From the NCBI RefSeq assembly GCF_009711205.1, contig NZ_WMIG01000002.1:310001-374000 (forward strand): a DNA stretch of 64,000 nucleotides, written 5' to 3'. This document shows positions 1 through 9,104 of this stretch, in pieces. Under the pieces are notes generated by a model. It worked only from the letters and a program-made list of their open reading frames with translations, did no database searches and had not been told where the DNA came from. Position numbers and translations under genes: made by a program. Position 1 is the stretch's first letter. Each line of letters opens with the position of its first letter. The stretch is from Paracoccus litorisediminis. Lineage in GTDB: Bacteria > Pseudomonadota > Alphaproteobacteria > Rhodobacterales > Rhodobacteraceae.

Positions 1-471
1 CTGATGCGGATCTATGACGGCACCGTCATCCCCGCCAATCGCCGCATGGACATGGCCGAGCGCGAGCGCCGGCTAGAGCGGCTTTATCGCCCCTATCACG
101 CAGCCTATGCCGATCTGGCCGCCAGCCATCCGCTTCGGGCGATCTGCGCCATCCACAGCTTTACCCGGCAATTGCGCGGTCGATCGCGCAGGCCATGGGC
201 GGTCGGTGTGCTGTATTCACATCGGGATGAGCGCCTTGGCCCGGCCCTGATCCGCGAATGCCGCGACAAGGGCTGGATCACCGGCGACAACGAGCCCTAT
301 TCCGGCCATCTGGACGGCGATTCCATCGACCGCCATGCGCTGGCCCATGGCCGCCCCAACGTGCTGATCGAGATCTGCAACGACCTGATCGAGGACGAGG
401 CCGGGCAGGATCTTTGGGCCGACCGGCTGGCCGCGGTGCTTGACGGCTTCCTTGAGCGCTGCGGGGTCTGA
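1..471 (+). CDS. N-formylglutamate amidohydrolase family protein, C-terminal part
   Basis: The reading frame is open from the first base and ends at a TGA, so the gene begins before the window and only about the last 156 residues are present. The visible part carries the HSFTR segment, the GVLYSHRDERL segment and the late EICNDL segment typical of the FGase (N-formylglutamate deformylase) family of zinc-dependent amidohydrolases. These release formate from N-formylglutamate in histidine breakdown or act on related N-formyl amino acids. No other hut gene is visible, so histidine use cannot be confirmed from context. A tRNA gene on the other strand follows closely. Confidence 0.75.
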   Translation: MMRIYDGTVIPANRRMDMAERERRLERLYRPYHAAYADLAASHPLRAICAIHSFTRQLRGRSRRPWAVGVLYSHRDERLGPALIRECRDKGWITGDNEPYSGHLDGDSIDRHALAHGRPNVLIEICNDLIEDEAGQDLWADRLAAVLDGFLERCGV

Positions 472-557
472 TTTGGCAGCGGCCGTAAAGGAACCAGCCA
501 AAACGCAACAAGCCAGCGCCAGATGAAGCCGCTGATTATCCGGTGAATTCTGGGATT

Positions 558-633
558 TGGTGGAGCCGAGGGGAATCGAACCCCTGGCCTCGTCATTGCG
601 AACGACGCGCTCTACCAACTGAGCTACGGCCCC
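558..633 (-). tRNA. tRNA-Ala (anticodon CGC)
   Basis: The reverse strand folds into a full cloverleaf. The 7-bp acceptor stem pairs GGGGCCG with CGGCTCC. The anticodon loop TTCGCAA gives CGC, reading alanine GCG codons. The T-arm has GGTTCGATTCC and the 3' CCA is encoded. Confidence 0.95.
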
Positions 634-668
634 ACTTCGGGGCTAATTGGACCGCCCGAATGGGAATG

Positions 669-1115
669 TCAAGACGTTCTCGCGCGCGCAGCAGACTCGG
701 CGAAACGGATCAGATCGGCGGCGGGGCGGGCGCCGGCCTCGCGCGCAATCTCGCGCCCCGAACGGAACAGGATGAAGGCCGGAATACCGCGGATGTTCCA
801 ACGTTGGCTGGCCTGCGGATGGGCCTGAGTGTCGATTTTGACCAGCCTCACCCGGCCCTTCAGCGCTTGTGCGGCCTTTTCGAATTCGGGGGCCATAGCG
901 CGGCAGGGACCGCACCAGGGTGCCCAGAAATCGACCAGAAGCGGCATGTCGTCGTTGCGCGCGGCCTTTTGCAGGGTCGCGAAATCGACCGGCTGGGGCT
1001 TGGCCGCGATCAGGCCCGCGCCGCAGATCCCGCATTTCGGGTTGGCGGACAGGCGCTCTTCGGGCAGGCGGTTCACCTGTCCGCAGGACAGGCAGGTCAG
1101 TTTCACGGCGGGCAT
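669..1115 (-). CDS. trxC: Thioredoxin, TrxC (thioredoxin 2) type
   Basis: A cytoplasmic disulfide reductase of 148 residues, normal for thioredoxin 2. The N-terminal 35 residues hold two CxxC pairs (Cys8/11 and Cys28/31), the zinc finger that separates TrxC from TrxA. The thioredoxin fold follows, with the redox-active WCGPC motif at residues 67-71 and the cis-proline segment RGIPAF. Zinc-finger thioredoxins serve in oxidative stress defence and protein repair. The gene lies 59 bases downstream of gcvP on the same strand, so read-through from the glycine cleavage operon is possible, but no functional link is known. Confidence 0.9.
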   Translation of the reverse strand: MPAVKLTCLSCGQVNRLPEERLSANPKCGICGAGLIAAKPQPVDFATLQKAARNDDMPLLVDFWAPWCGPCRAMAPEFEKAAQALKGRVRLVKIDTQAHPQASQRWNIRGIPAFILFRSGREIAREAGARPAADLIRFAESAARARTS

Positions 1116-1174
1116 CGCGGGTCTCCGGGTCTTTCACCCCAAGATGATCCCGCGATGCCGGATTTCAATGGGCC

Positions 1175-4006
1175 TTACTCGGCCGCCTCGGCATAGCTTT
1201 CCAGCGGCGGGCAGGTGCAGATAAGGTTGCGATCGCCATAGGCGTTGTCGACGCGTCCGACCGGAGGCCAGTACTTGTCCACCCGGAACGCACCCGGCGG
1301 GAAGCAACCCTGCTCACGCGAATATTCGCGATCCCAATCAGCGACCAGATCCTCGACCGTGTGCGGGGCATGGCGCAGGGGCGAGGCCTCGGCACTCATG
1401 CGGCCCTCGGCCACTTCGGTGATCTCGGCCCGGATCGCCTCGAACGCGGTGATCAGACGGTCGATCTCGGCCTTGGTTTCCGATTCGGTCGGCTCGACCA
1501 TCAGCGTGCCAGCCACCGGCCAGCTCATGGTCGGCGCGTGGAAGCCGTTGTCGATCAGGCGCTTGGCAATGTCGTCGACGGTCACGCCATGCGCCTGGAA
1601 CGGCCGCATGTCGAGGATGCATTCATGCGCCACGCGGCCGCGATTGCCCATGAACAGCACCGGATAGGCCCCGGCCAGACGGCTCGCGATATAGTTCGCG
1701 TTCAGGATCGCCACGCGCGTCGCCTGCGTCAGCCCCTCGCCACCCATCATCAGGCAATAGGCCCAGCTGATCAGCAGGATCGAGGCCGAACCCCAAGGCG
1801 CCGCCGAGACCGCACCGATATCGCCCGTGCGCGGATCGGCCGGCAGGAAGGGTGCCAGATGCGATTTGACCCCGATCGGCCCCATGCCCGGGCCGCCGCC
1901 GCCATGCGGGATGGCAAAGGTCTTGTGCAGGTTCAGGTGGCTGACATCGCCGCCGATCTCTCCGGGCTTCACCAGACCGACCAGCGCGTTCATGTTCGCA
2001 CCGTCGATATAGACCTGCCCGCCATGCTTATGGGTGATGTCGCAGACCTCGCGCACGGTGTCTTCAAAGACGCCATGGGTCGAGGGATAGGTGATCATCA
2101 CAGCGGCCAGCCTGTCGCCCGCCTTCGCGGCGTGGGCGGCAAAATCTTCAAGGTCGATGTCGCCGTTCGGGGCGGATTTCACCACCACCACTTTCATCCC
2201 GCACATCTGCGCCGAGGCCGGGTTGGTGCCATGGGCGGAAACCGGGATCAGGCAGATGTCACGATCCTCGCCGCGCGACTTGTGATAGGCGGCAATGGTC
2301 AGCAGACCCGCATATTCCCCCTGCGCACCCGAGTTCGGCTGCAAGGAAAACGCATCATAGCCAGTGATCTCGCACAGTTTCGCGGTCAGATCGGCAAAGA
2401 CCTCATGGTAGCCCGCAGCCTGATCTTCCGGCGCGAAGGGATGCAGCGCGCCGAATTCGGGCCAAGTGATCGGCATCATCTCGGCGGCGGCGTTCAGCTT
2501 CATCGTGCAGGAGCCCAGCGGGATCATTGCCCGGTCCAGCGCCAGATCACGATCCGACAGACGACGCATGTAGCGCATCATTTCCGACTCGGCCCGGTTC
2601 ATGTGGAAGACGGGATGGGTCAGATAGTCGCTTTCGCGGATCAGCGTCTCGGGGATCGCCGGTGCGGTCGCAGCCTCGGACGGCGCAGCCAGACCGAACG
2701 CGTCCAGCACGCGCGCGATGACGCTGGCATCCGTGGTCTCATCGACCGAGATACCCACGCGATCACGGCCAACCTTGCGCAGGTTGATGCCGCGATGACG
2801 CGCCGCGGACATGATGCCCTGCTGGCCCACGCCGACGCGCACGGTAATCGTGTCGAAGAAGGCTTCCGGCTCGACCTCGGCCCCCTCGGCACGCAGCGCA
2901 TTGGCCAAAGTCACCGCGTTCAGATGGACGCGCTGCGCAATCGCGCGCAGACCCACCGGACCGTGGAAGACGGCATAGAAGCTCGCCATGACGGCCAGCA
3001 GCGCCTGCGCCGTGCAGACATTGGACGTGGCCTTCTCGCGACGGATATGCTGCTCGCGGGTTTGCAGGGACAGGCGATAGGCCTTGTTGCCCTTGGCGTC
3101 GATGGACACGCCGACGATACGCCCCGGCATGGCGCGCTTCATCTCGTCGCGGCAGGCCATGAAACCGGCATGCGGCCCGCCATAGCCCATCGGCACGCCA
3201 AAACGCTGCGCCGAGCCCACGGCAATATCGGCCCCCATAGCGCCCGGTTCTTTCAGCACGCAAAGCGCTAGAAGATCGGTCGCGACAACAGCAACGGCCC
3301 CGGCCTCATGCAAGGCCGCACATTCCGCCGTCAGATCGCGGACATGGCCGAAAGTGCCCGGATATTGGAAAATCGCGCCGAACACCGCCTTCGGATCGCA
3401 TTCTACCCCGCGAATGATCTCGATCCCCAGCGGCTCGGCCCGGGTCTCGATGACCGAGATCGTCTGCGGATGCAGGTCGTCGCTGACGAAGAATGCCTTC
3501 GCTTTCGATTTCGCCACGCGCTGCGCCATGGCCATGGCCTCGGCGGCGGCGGTCGCCTCGTCCAGCAAGGACGCGTTCGCCACCGGCAGCCCAGTCAGAT
3601 CGGCAACCATGGTCTGGTAGTTCAGCAGCGCCTCAAGACGGCCTTGGGCGATCTCGGGCTGGTAGGGCGTATAGGCCGTGTACCAGGCGGGGTTTTCCAG
3701 AATGTTGCGCTGGATTGCCGGGGGGGTCACGGTGCCGTAATAGCCCTGCCCGATCAGGCTGGTCATCACGCGGTTACGCGAAGCGACTTCGCGCATGCGG
3801 CCCAGCAGCGCCGCTTCGGAAAGCGCGGGCCAGTCCAGCGGTTTATCCTGCCGGATGTTTGCCGGCACGGTCTGCTCGATCAGGGTGTCCAGCGTATCCG
3901 CGCCGACGACCTTCAGCATGGCCTCCATCTCGGCCGGAGAAGGGCCGATGTGACGGCGGTTGGCAAAATCGTCGGGGTTATAGGTGGTCGGGGTCCAGGT
4001 GGCCAT
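1175..4006 (-). CDS. gcvP: Glycine dehydrogenase (decarboxylating), P-protein of the glycine cleavage system
   Basis: This PLP enzyme decarboxylates glycine and passes the aminomethyl group to the lipoyl arm of GcvH. At 943 residues it is the full-length fused homodimeric type, with both the N-terminal ([19 protein letters not shown]) and C-terminal halves in one chain. The PLP lysine lies in the segment [17 protein letters not shown] in the C-terminal half. The start is preceded by GGAAGG at normal spacing. It is the last gene of gcvT-gcvH-gcvP; a 131-base gap with a strong GC-rich hairpin separates it from gcvH. Transcription probably starts at the riboswitch upstream of gcvT. Confidence 0.97.
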   Translation of the reverse strand: MATWTPTTYNPDDFANRRHIGPSPAEMEAMLKVVGADTLDTLIEQTVPANIRQDKPLDWPALSEAALLGRMREVASRNRVMTSLIGQGYYGTVTPPAIQRNILENPAWYTAYTPYQPEIAQGRLEALLNYQTMVADLTGLPVANASLLDEATAAAEAMAMAQRVAKSKAKAFFVSDDLHPQTISVIETRAEPLGIEIIRGVECDPKAVFGAIFQYPGTFGHVRDLTAECAALHEAGAVAVVATDLLALCVLKEPGAMGADIAVGSAQRFGVPMGYGGPHAGFMACRDEMKRAMPGRIVGVSIDAKGNKAYRLSLQTREQHIRREKATSNVCTAQALLAVMASFYAVFHGPVGLRAIAQRVHLNAVTLANALRAEGAEVEPEAFFDTITVRVGVGQQGIMSAARHRGINLRKVGRDRVGISVDETTDASVIARVLDAFGLAAPSEAATAPAIPETLIRESDYLTHPVFHMNRAESEMMRYMRRLSDRDLALDRAMIPLGSCTMKLNAAAEMMPITWPEFGALHPFAPEDQAAGYHEVFADLTAKLCEITGYDAFSLQPNSGAQGEYAGLLTIAAYHKSRGEDRDICLIPVSAHGTNPASAQMCGMKVVVVKSAPNGDIDLEDFAAHAAKAGDRLAAVMITYPSTHGVFEDTVREVCDITHKHGGQVYIDGANMNALVGLVKPGEIGGDVSHLNLHKTFAIPHGGGGPGMGPIGVKSHLAPFLPADPRTGDIGAVSAAPWGSASILLISWAYCLMMGGEGLTQATRVAILNANYIASRLAGAYPVLFMGNRGRVAHECILDMRPFQAHGVTVDDIAKRLIDNGFHAPTMSWPVAGTLMVEPTESETKAEIDRLITAFEAIRAEITEVAEGRMSAEASPLRHAPHTVEDLVADWDREYSREQGCFPPGAFRVDKYWPPVGRVDNAYGDRNLICTCPPLESYAEAAE

Positions 4007-4048
4007 CTGCGCCTTCCAGTCAGGTCACGCAACGCCGCGGGCGCGGCA

Positions 4049-4105
4049 TCTTTCTTGCGGAAATATCCTCGGGGGAGCCCGAGGGGGCAGACAGCCCCCT
4101 CGGTT
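4049..4105. repeat. Dispersed intergenic repeat with GC-rich hairpin between gcvH and gcvP
   Basis: Positions 4049-4068 hold one copy of a 20-bp element (consensus TCTTTCTTGNNNAAATATCC) that recurs at 32279-32298, 32329-32348 and 38275-38294. It is followed by a CCGAGGGG...CCCCTCGG hairpin (about 4079-4103). Because it lies inside the gcv operon it may act as an RNA-stability or attenuation element. No U-run is visible on the gcv side, so I do not call it a terminator. Confidence 0.6.
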
Positions 4106-4137
4106 TTCGCCGGGCCGTCAGGCCCGGCAGAGCGGCC

Positions 4138-4494
4138 TTAGCCGATCAGTTCGTTATAAGCCGCCTCGTCCATGAACTCGGACAGATCGACCGAGGTCGG
4201 CTTGATGCGGAAGAACCACGCCCCCAGCGGGTCGTCATTCACCGCGCCGGGCGCATCGGGCAGCGCCTCGTTGATCGCCGTCACGACACCGGCGACCGGG
4301 GCCACGATATCCGAGGCCGCCTTCACGGATTCGATCACCACGATCTCCTCGCCCGCCTCGACCTCGCGGCCCACTTCCGGCAGTTCGATGAAGACGACAT
4401 CCCCCAGCTGCTCGCTGGCATGGGCGGTGATGCCGACGATGATCTCGTCGCCATCCTGTTTCAGCCATTCGTGGTCTTCGGTGTATTTCAGCAT
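4138..4494 (-). CDS. gcvH: Glycine cleavage system H protein
   Basis: This small carrier protein shuttles the aminomethyl group between the P, T and L proteins on a lipoyl-lysine arm. At 118 residues it is slightly short of the usual 125-130 but complete. The lipoylation site is Lys58 in the segment ESVKAASD, with the conserved GVV and INEAL segments after it. It lies 10 bases downstream of gcvT on the same strand. The dihydrolipoamide dehydrogenase (L-protein) is not in the window and is normally shared with other 2-oxoacid complexes. Confidence 0.97.
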   Translation of the reverse strand: MLKYTEDHEWLKQDGDEIIVGITAHASEQLGDVVFIELPEVGREVEAGEEIVVIESVKAASDIVAPVAGVVTAINEALPDAPGAVNDDPLGAWFFRIKPTSVDLSEFMDEAAYNELIG

Positions 4495-4504
4495 GCCTGG
4501 CCTC

Positions 4505-5617
4505 TCAGCGCTTGTAGCTCGGTTTGTGGAAGGGGAGTGCGGTCAGGGTGACAGGCAGTCGCTTGCCGCGCAATTCCGCGTAAACGGTCGCGCCTTCGGC
4601 CAGATCCACCGGCAGGATCGCCATGGCCACCGGCCCGCCGACCGTGGGACCGAAGCCACCCGAACAGACTATGCCGATGCGGCGGCCACCCTCGGCCGCG
4701 TCAAAAACTTCGACGCCCTCGCGGATCGGGGCGCGACCTTCGGGGCGCAAGCCACGACGGGTCATCGCGGGGCCACTGGCCAGCTCGGCCAGCACCGTAT
4801 CCGCACCGGGGAAGCCGCCCTCGCGCGTGCCCCCCAGACGGCGGGCCTTGGGGATCGACCAGCCAAGCGCCGCGACAGCCGGGGTCACGCCCGCATCCAT
4901 GTCATGGCCGTAAAGCGGCATCCCGGCTTCCAGCCGCAGGCTGTCACGCGCGCCCAGACCGATCGGGGAAACCGCATCGTGATCCAGAAGCGCGCGGGCG
5001 AAATCCTCGGCCCGCTCACCGGGGATCGAGATCTCATAGCCATCCTCGCCGGTATAGCCCGAGCGGCTGACCCACAGTGTCGCGCCGTTCCAGTCGAACT
5101 CGGCCACGTCCATGAATTTCATCGCCTCGACGCCGGGAACCAGCGCCTTCAGCACGGATTCGGCCTCGGGGCCTTGCAGCGCCAGCAGCGCGCGGCCCTC
5201 GACCGGCTCGACAGATACGCCCAAGGCTTCCAGCTTGCGCAGATGGGCGATGTCCTGATCGACGCAGGCGGCGTTCACGACCAGAAACAGGTGATCGCCC
5301 TTGTTGGCAATCATCAGGTCGTCAAGGATGCCACCGGTGACATTGGTAAAGACACCATAGCGCTGACGGCTCTGCCCCAGCCCGGCGATATCGGCGGGGA
5401 CCAGCGTTTCCAGCGCCAGGGCCACATCCGGCCCGCGCAGGATCACCTGACCCATATGGCTGACATCGAACAGCCCGGCCTTGGCGCGGGTATGCAGATG
5501 TTCACCCATCACGCCCATCGGGTATTGGACCGGCATTTCCCAGCCGGCAAAGGGAACCATCTTCGCGCCCAGCGCGAGATGCAGGTCATATAGCTTCGTG
5601 CGCCGTAAATCGGCCAT
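4505..5617 (-). CDS. gcvT: Aminomethyltransferase, T-protein of the glycine cleavage system
   Basis: GcvT moves the methylene group from the aminomethyl-lipoyl arm of GcvH to tetrahydrofolate and releases ammonia. The protein is about 370 residues, standard for the family, with the N-terminal folate-binding region (FDVSHMGQ) and the SGYTGEDGYEI segment. The ATG at 5617 is preferred over the one six bases earlier (5623), because GAGGG then sits about six bases before the start rather than touching it. The gene directly follows a tandem glycine riboswitch and heads the gcvTHP operon, so glycine excess should raise its expression. Confidence 0.96.
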   Translation of the reverse strand: MADLRRTKLYDLHLALGAKMVPFAGWEMPVQYPMGVMGEHLHTRAKAGLFDVSHMGQVILRGPDVALALETLVPADIAGLGQSRQRYGVFTNVTGGILDDLMIANKGDHLFLVVNAACVDQDIAHLRKLEALGVSVEPVEGRALLALQGPEAESVLKALVPGVEAMKFMDVAEFDWNGATLWVSRSGYTGEDGYEISIPGERAEDFARALLDHDAVSPIGLGARDSLRLEAGMPLYGHDMDAGVTPAVAALGWSIPKARRLGGTREGGFPGADTVLAELASGPAMTRRGLRPEGRAPIREGVEVFDAAEGGRRIGIVCSGGFGPTVGGPVAMAILPVDLAEGATVYAELRGKRLPVTLTALPFHKPSYKR

Positions 5618-5634
5618 GGGCATCCCTCACCTTG

Positions 5635-5655
5635 CGGACGGAATAATCCCGTCCG
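5635..5655 (-). promoter_or_regulatory. Hairpin between glycine riboswitch and gcvT start
   Basis: A perfect 7-bp inverted repeat, CGGACGG / CCGTCCG with a 7-base loop, lies between the second aptamer and the gcvT ribosome-binding site. No U-run follows, so a translational switch or mRNA-stability role fits better than an intrinsic terminator. This is an inference from position. Confidence 0.5.
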
Positions 5656-5662
5656 TTTCGAT

Positions 5663-5828
5663 GCCCCCTCTGTCCCTACCCCGTCCGGGGCGCCTGAGAT
5701 CGTTATCCCTTCGGCGGGCGACATGTGCCGCCACTCTCCAGAGTCTTCTTCGGAAAACGGTTCGCTTTGCCTGAGAGTTTACCGGGGCGGTTGCTCCTTC
5801 GGCCCTGACTTGCGCCAGTGTCTCCCGA
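5663..5828 (-). promoter_or_regulatory. Tandem glycine riboswitch (two gcvT aptamers)
   Basis: Read on the reverse strand, the first aptamer runs CGGGAGA ... GCCGAAGGAGCAA ... AACTCTCAGGCAAA. The second runs ACTCTGGAGAG ... GCCGAAGGGATAA ... ATCTCAGGCG ... GGACAGAGGGG. These are the signature conserved blocks of the glycine riboswitch family in its usual tandem form. It lies in the leader of gcvT and most likely turns on the glycine cleavage operon when glycine is abundant. The boundaries are approximate. Confidence 0.95.
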
Positions 5829-5892
5829 TTTCCGACTTTCGGACTAGCCGGGCGGCAGGATTCTGGCAAGAGCCAACCTGCCGCCCAGTGCC

Positions 5893-6675
5893 TTACATCG
5901 AGATGTTCGAGGCCCCGCCATCCAGCAGGATGTTCTGGCCGACGATGAATCGGGCATGCTGGCTGCACAGGAAGGCACAGGTCGCGCCGAAATCCTCGGC
6001 CGTGCCATAGCTGTGGGTCGGGATCGTCTGCTCGCGGCGATGACGAGCCTCATCAATGCTGATGCCCTCGGCCTTGGCTACGCCCGCATCAAGGCTGTCC
6101 GCGCGATCCGTCGCATGGATACCCGGCAGCAGGTTGTTCACCACCACGCCCGAGGGCGCGACCTGCCGCGACATGCCGGCGACAAAGCCGGTCAGCCCGG
6201 CGCGAGCGGTGTTCGACAGGCCCAGAATCGCGATCGGCGTGCGCACCGATTGCGAGGTGATGTTGACGACCCGGCCCCAGCCGCGCTCCATCATGCCCGG
6301 GACCAGCGCCTGCATCAGTGCCACAGCGGTCAGCATGTTGGCGTCGATGGCCTTGATGAAATCGTCGCGGCTCCAATCGGTCCATTTGCCGGGCGGCGGC
6401 CCGCCCGCATTGTTCACCAGAATGTCGGCCTGACCGCCCAGCGCCTCCAACACGGCGGCGCGGCCTTCCTCGGTGGTGATGTCGGCGGCGACCGGGGTCA
6501 CCTTGACGCCGTATTTCGCGGCGATGTCCTTGGCGGTCTGCTCAAGCGCCTCGGCGCCGCGGGCGTTGATGACCAGATCCACCCCGGCCTCGGCCAGTGC
6601 CTCGGCGCAGCCACGGCCCAAGCCTTTTGATGCGGCGCAGACCAGCGCGCGCTTGCCCCTGATACCCAGATCCAT
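5893..6675 (-). CDS. SDR family oxidoreductase with altered catalytic motif
   Basis: A 260-residue short-chain dehydrogenase/reductase. The cofactor-binding motif is present near the N terminus (ASKGLGRG, close to TGxxxGxG) and the NNAG motif sits in the middle. The usual catalytic Tyr-x-x-x-Lys is replaced: the aligned segment reads SNTARAG, giving Ser-x-x-x-Arg. Such FabG-like proteins form a known subgroup often annotated as 3-oxoacyl-ACP reductase, and their true reaction is unclear. The preceding Ser of the triad (NITSQS) is present. The gene is on the same strand as gcvT, downstream of 6736-7077, and nothing nearby suggests a substrate. Confidence 0.8.
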   Translation of the reverse strand: MDLGIRGKRALVCAASKGLGRGCAEALAEAGVDLVINARGAEALEQTAKDIAAKYGVKVTPVAADITTEEGRAAVLEALGGQADILVNNAGGPPPGKWTDWSRDDFIKAIDANMLTAVALMQALVPGMMERGWGRVVNITSQSVRTPIAILGLSNTARAGLTGFVAGMSRQVAPSGVVVNNLLPGIHATDRADSLDAGVAKAEGISIDEARHRREQTIPTHSYGTAEDFGATCAFLCSQHARFIVGQNILLDGGASNISM

Positions 6676-6735
6676 GCGTTTCCCCCTTTTCGATGGTTGG
6701 CGCCAAGGAAACGCGGGGCGCGCGTTTTGTCCAGT

Positions 6736-7077
6736 TCAGAAGCAGAGGATCTCGGCCTCGGCCTGCGCGCGGCGGTATTCGGCGACCATTTCATTCACCA
6801 CCGCGCCCTGCCGGAACATGGCCGTCCGCTCGCCCGCGACCTGACGCATGCGCAGCACGGTCTCGGCCTGGACGTAATGCTCATAGGGCAGGATTTCCGC
6901 GATATGGTCGATGGCGCAGGAGCATTTGTCCAGCATCTCGCGGGTCTGGCCATTGGTCGCCATGCAGACAAAGACGTAATCCGCCCGCGCATTGGTCGGA
7001 TAGTCATTGACCGACTGCGCCGAGGCCGACCCCGCCCACAGCGCCAGGGCCGCTACCAGATGCGCAAGCCGGCTCAT
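6736..7077 (-). CDS. Small secreted protein of unknown function
   Basis: A 113-residue protein with a clear signal peptide (hydrophobic segment to about residue 20, cleavage near SASA-QS). The mature part is helical and carries three cysteines, two of them as CSC and one two residues from the end. I do not recognise a named domain. Its start overlaps the stop of the upstream gene (7074-7691) by four bases (ATGA), so the two are translationally coupled and probably act together in the periplasm. Nearness to the quinoprotein locus suggests, but does not show, a role in periplasmic alcohol oxidation. Confidence 0.7.
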   Translation of the reverse strand: MSRLAHLVAALALWAGSASAQSVNDYPTNARADYVFVCMATNGQTREMLDKCSCAIDHIAEILPYEHYVQAETVLRMRQVAGERTAMFRQGAVVNEMVAEYRRAQAEAEILCF

Positions 7078-7691
7078 TTCAGGACCATTTCGCTGAGATA
7101 GGCGGGGCGATCGCCAGCCAGCGGACCGGTCTGCGCGCTCATCTTGCGGATCGGCTTTTTCGGATCGTCCAGCGCAAAGCGCAGCACCAGCGTCTCGAAC
7201 CCATACATGCGCTGGCTGTTCTTGTCGCCTTTGAAGGGCTGGAAGCTGGCGACGGTCAGGTTGCCGTCCTGCGTCACCTCACCGCCCCGAAACAGCGCGT
7301 CCTTGAGCCGGTTGCGGATATAGAACGGGCTGCCCCCGGTCAGCGCGGCCATGTCGCGGGCCACGGTTTCCAGAAAGAAGGTCACCGAAGGGTCGCCGCC
7401 GGTGACCGGAAACGGCCCGATCTTGCGCTTGATGCGGGCGGTGTCCTCGGCCAGTTGCAGCACCGGCTTGCCGTCGGACGGATCGCTGATCTGCGTCATG
7501 GTGATCGTGCCCTGCCCCAAGGGCTTGAAGCCTTCGACCTCGGGACCGGTCTGGCTGATCGCCCATTTCAGCGGCGCATCGGTCAATTGCCAGGGGCCGC
7601 GTTCGGTGAAAACCAGATCGCCTGCCTTGTCGGCCAGCGCGGGACCTGCGGCCAGAAGGCCGATCAGGACCAGACTGCGGAATATTTTCAT
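7074..7691 (-). CDS. Periplasmic protein of unknown function
   Basis: A 205-residue protein with an N-terminal signal peptide (hydrophobic LVLIGLLAAG, cleavage near ALA-DK). The mature region looks beta-rich and has no cysteine pair or obvious metal motif. I cannot assign a family. It starts a two-gene unit with the small secreted protein 6736-7077 and lies 84 bases downstream of the hybrid kinase gene on the same strand. It may therefore belong to the same transcript as the regulator-FIST-kinase operon. Confidence 0.7.
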   Translation of the reverse strand: MKIFRSLVLIGLLAAGPALADKAGDLVFTERGPWQLTDAPLKWAISQTGPEVEGFKPLGQGTITMTQISDPSDGKPVLQLAEDTARIKRKIGPFPVTGGDPSVTFFLETVARDMAALTGGSPFYIRNRLKDALFRGGEVTQDGNLTVASFQPFKGDKNSQRMYGFETLVLRFALDDPKKPIRKMSAQTGPLAGDRPAYLSEMVLK

Positions 7692-7775
7692 ATCAGTGGT
7701 TCCTTCCCTCGGGCCGAACCTGCCCCCGCCCCATGCATCGCGAAAGGGCGGCGATCCGGCTCTGATGCTTTGGTC

Positions 7776-9101
7776 TTAGGCAAGCATGTGCTGCAGTGCC
7801 GCCTGCAGTTCATCGGGGCGCAGCGGCTTTTCCAGAACCAGCGCGCCCATCTCCAGCCCGGCGCGGCCGATCTCGGGGTCGCGGCGCGCGGTGATGATGA
7901 TCGCGGGCACCGGTTGACCGACCGCCCGGCGCAGCGCGGCAATGGCCTGCAAGCCGGTATCCCCATTGTCCAGATTGTAATCCGCGATCACCACATCGGG
8001 CGGGTCGTCGCCCATTTCGGCCAGTGCCTCGGCCGTGCCACCGGTCACACGCGCGACCATGCCCAACCGGTCGCGCAACAGCAATTGCAGCGCCCGCCGC
8101 ATGGCCGCGTCATTTTCGACGACCAACGCCACCCGCCCGCGCAGGCAGGGCCCGGATTGCAGGGCTGCGGGCACGATGACCCGGCTTTCGGGCGTGACCA
8201 AAGGCAGGCTGACACGAAACACCGTGCCCCGCCCCGGCTCGCTGTCCATGGCGATCGGATGGCCCAGTTTCGCGCAGGCCCGGCGTACGATCGACAGGCC
8301 CAGCCCCATGCCTGGCGCACCGCCGTCGCGGCTGATGCGGTGGAACTCGTTGAAAATCCGGGCGCGGTCATGGGCGGCAATGCCGATGCCGGTGTCGAAC
8401 ACCTCCAGCCAGACCGATTCGCCACGCTTGCGCGCGCCCACCAGAACGCCGCCCTGATCGGTATACTTGATCGCGTTCGAGATCAGGTTCTGCGCGATCC
8501 GCCGCAGGAAGGTCGGGTCGCTTTCCACCACCGCCATGGTCGGAATGAAGCGCAGCCGCAGCCCCTTGGCCTGCGCCATCGGCAGGTATTCGACGGCCAG
8601 CCGCTGGAACATCTCGCCCAGATGGACAGGTTTGCGCTGGAACTCGATGCGCTGGCTGTCCAGCCGCGAGATGTCGAGCACCGCATGCATCAGCTCCTCG
8701 ACCGATTCAAAGGCCCCGGCCAGACGCTGCGACAGCTCGGTCTGCAACTCGTCCTGCGCGGTGTCCTGCAGCGCCGACAGGAACAGCTTGGCTGCGGATA
8801 GCGGTTGCAGCAGGTCATGGCTGGCCGCGCGCAGAAAACGGGTCTTGGAGCGGTTGGCCTCTTCGGCAAAGGCGCGGGCGACGGCCAGTTCACGGTTGCG
8901 GTCGGACAGGTCGGCCAGGGCCTTTTCCAGATCGCGGGTGCGGGCCTGCACCTCTTGTTCCAGCGCAACGGCGGCCTGAAACATCGACCATGCCGAGCCG
9001 CGGCTTTCCTCAAGCCGGTCTATCCGTTCGACCAGCACATCCGAGATGCGCGTCAGCTTTTCGACGCGGCGGGCCTCATTGTCATCGCTGCGCAGGAACA
9101 T
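7776..9101 (-). CDS. Hybrid sensor histidine kinase, NahK-like, without membrane segments
   Basis: A 441-residue cytoplasmic kinase. Residues 10-85 form a long coiled coil. The dimerisation/phosphoacceptor helix follows with His95 in the segment AASHDLLQPL, then an HATPase domain (N box QNLISNAIKYT, G boxes DTGIGI and GMGLGLS), and a C-terminal receiver domain with the phosphoacceptor Asp in VVIADYN. There is no transmembrane segment and no PAS domain, so the signal must come from a partner. That partner is probably the FIST protein encoded 3 bases upstream, as in NosP/NahK pairs where a FIST protein controls an adjacent hybrid kinase. In Paracoccus the FlhS/FlhR system controls C1-oxidation genes, and this locus could be that or a relative. 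Confidence 0.85.
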   Translation of the reverse strand: MFLRSDDNEARRVEKLTRISDVLVERIDRLEESRGSAWSMFQAAVALEQEVQARTRDLEKALADLSDRNRELAVARAFAEEANRSKTRFLRAASHDLLQPLSAAKLFLSALQDTAQDELQTELSQRLAGAFESVEELMHAVLDISRLDSQRIEFQRKPVHLGEMFQRLAVEYLPMAQAKGLRLRFIPTMAVVESDPTFLRRIAQNLISNAIKYTDQGGVLVGARKRGESVWLEVFDTGIGIAAHDRARIFNEFHRISRDGGAPGMGLGLSIVRRACAKLGHPIAMDSEPGRGTVFRVSLPLVTPESRVIVPAALQSGPCLRGRVALVVENDAAMRRALQLLLRDRLGMVARVTGGTAEALAEMGDDPPDVVIADYNLDNGDTGLQAIAALRRAVGQPVPAIIITARRDPEIGRAGLEMGALVLEKPLRPDELQAALQHMLA

Positions 9102-9104
9102 GGC

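Noticed and set aside
1361..3271. Long open frame on the plus strand across gcvP (636 codons)
   Set aside because: It lies antisense to a gene with clear family identity. Open antisense frames are expected in GC-rich DNA with codon bias, and the product is rich in His, Arg and Gly without any family resemblance.
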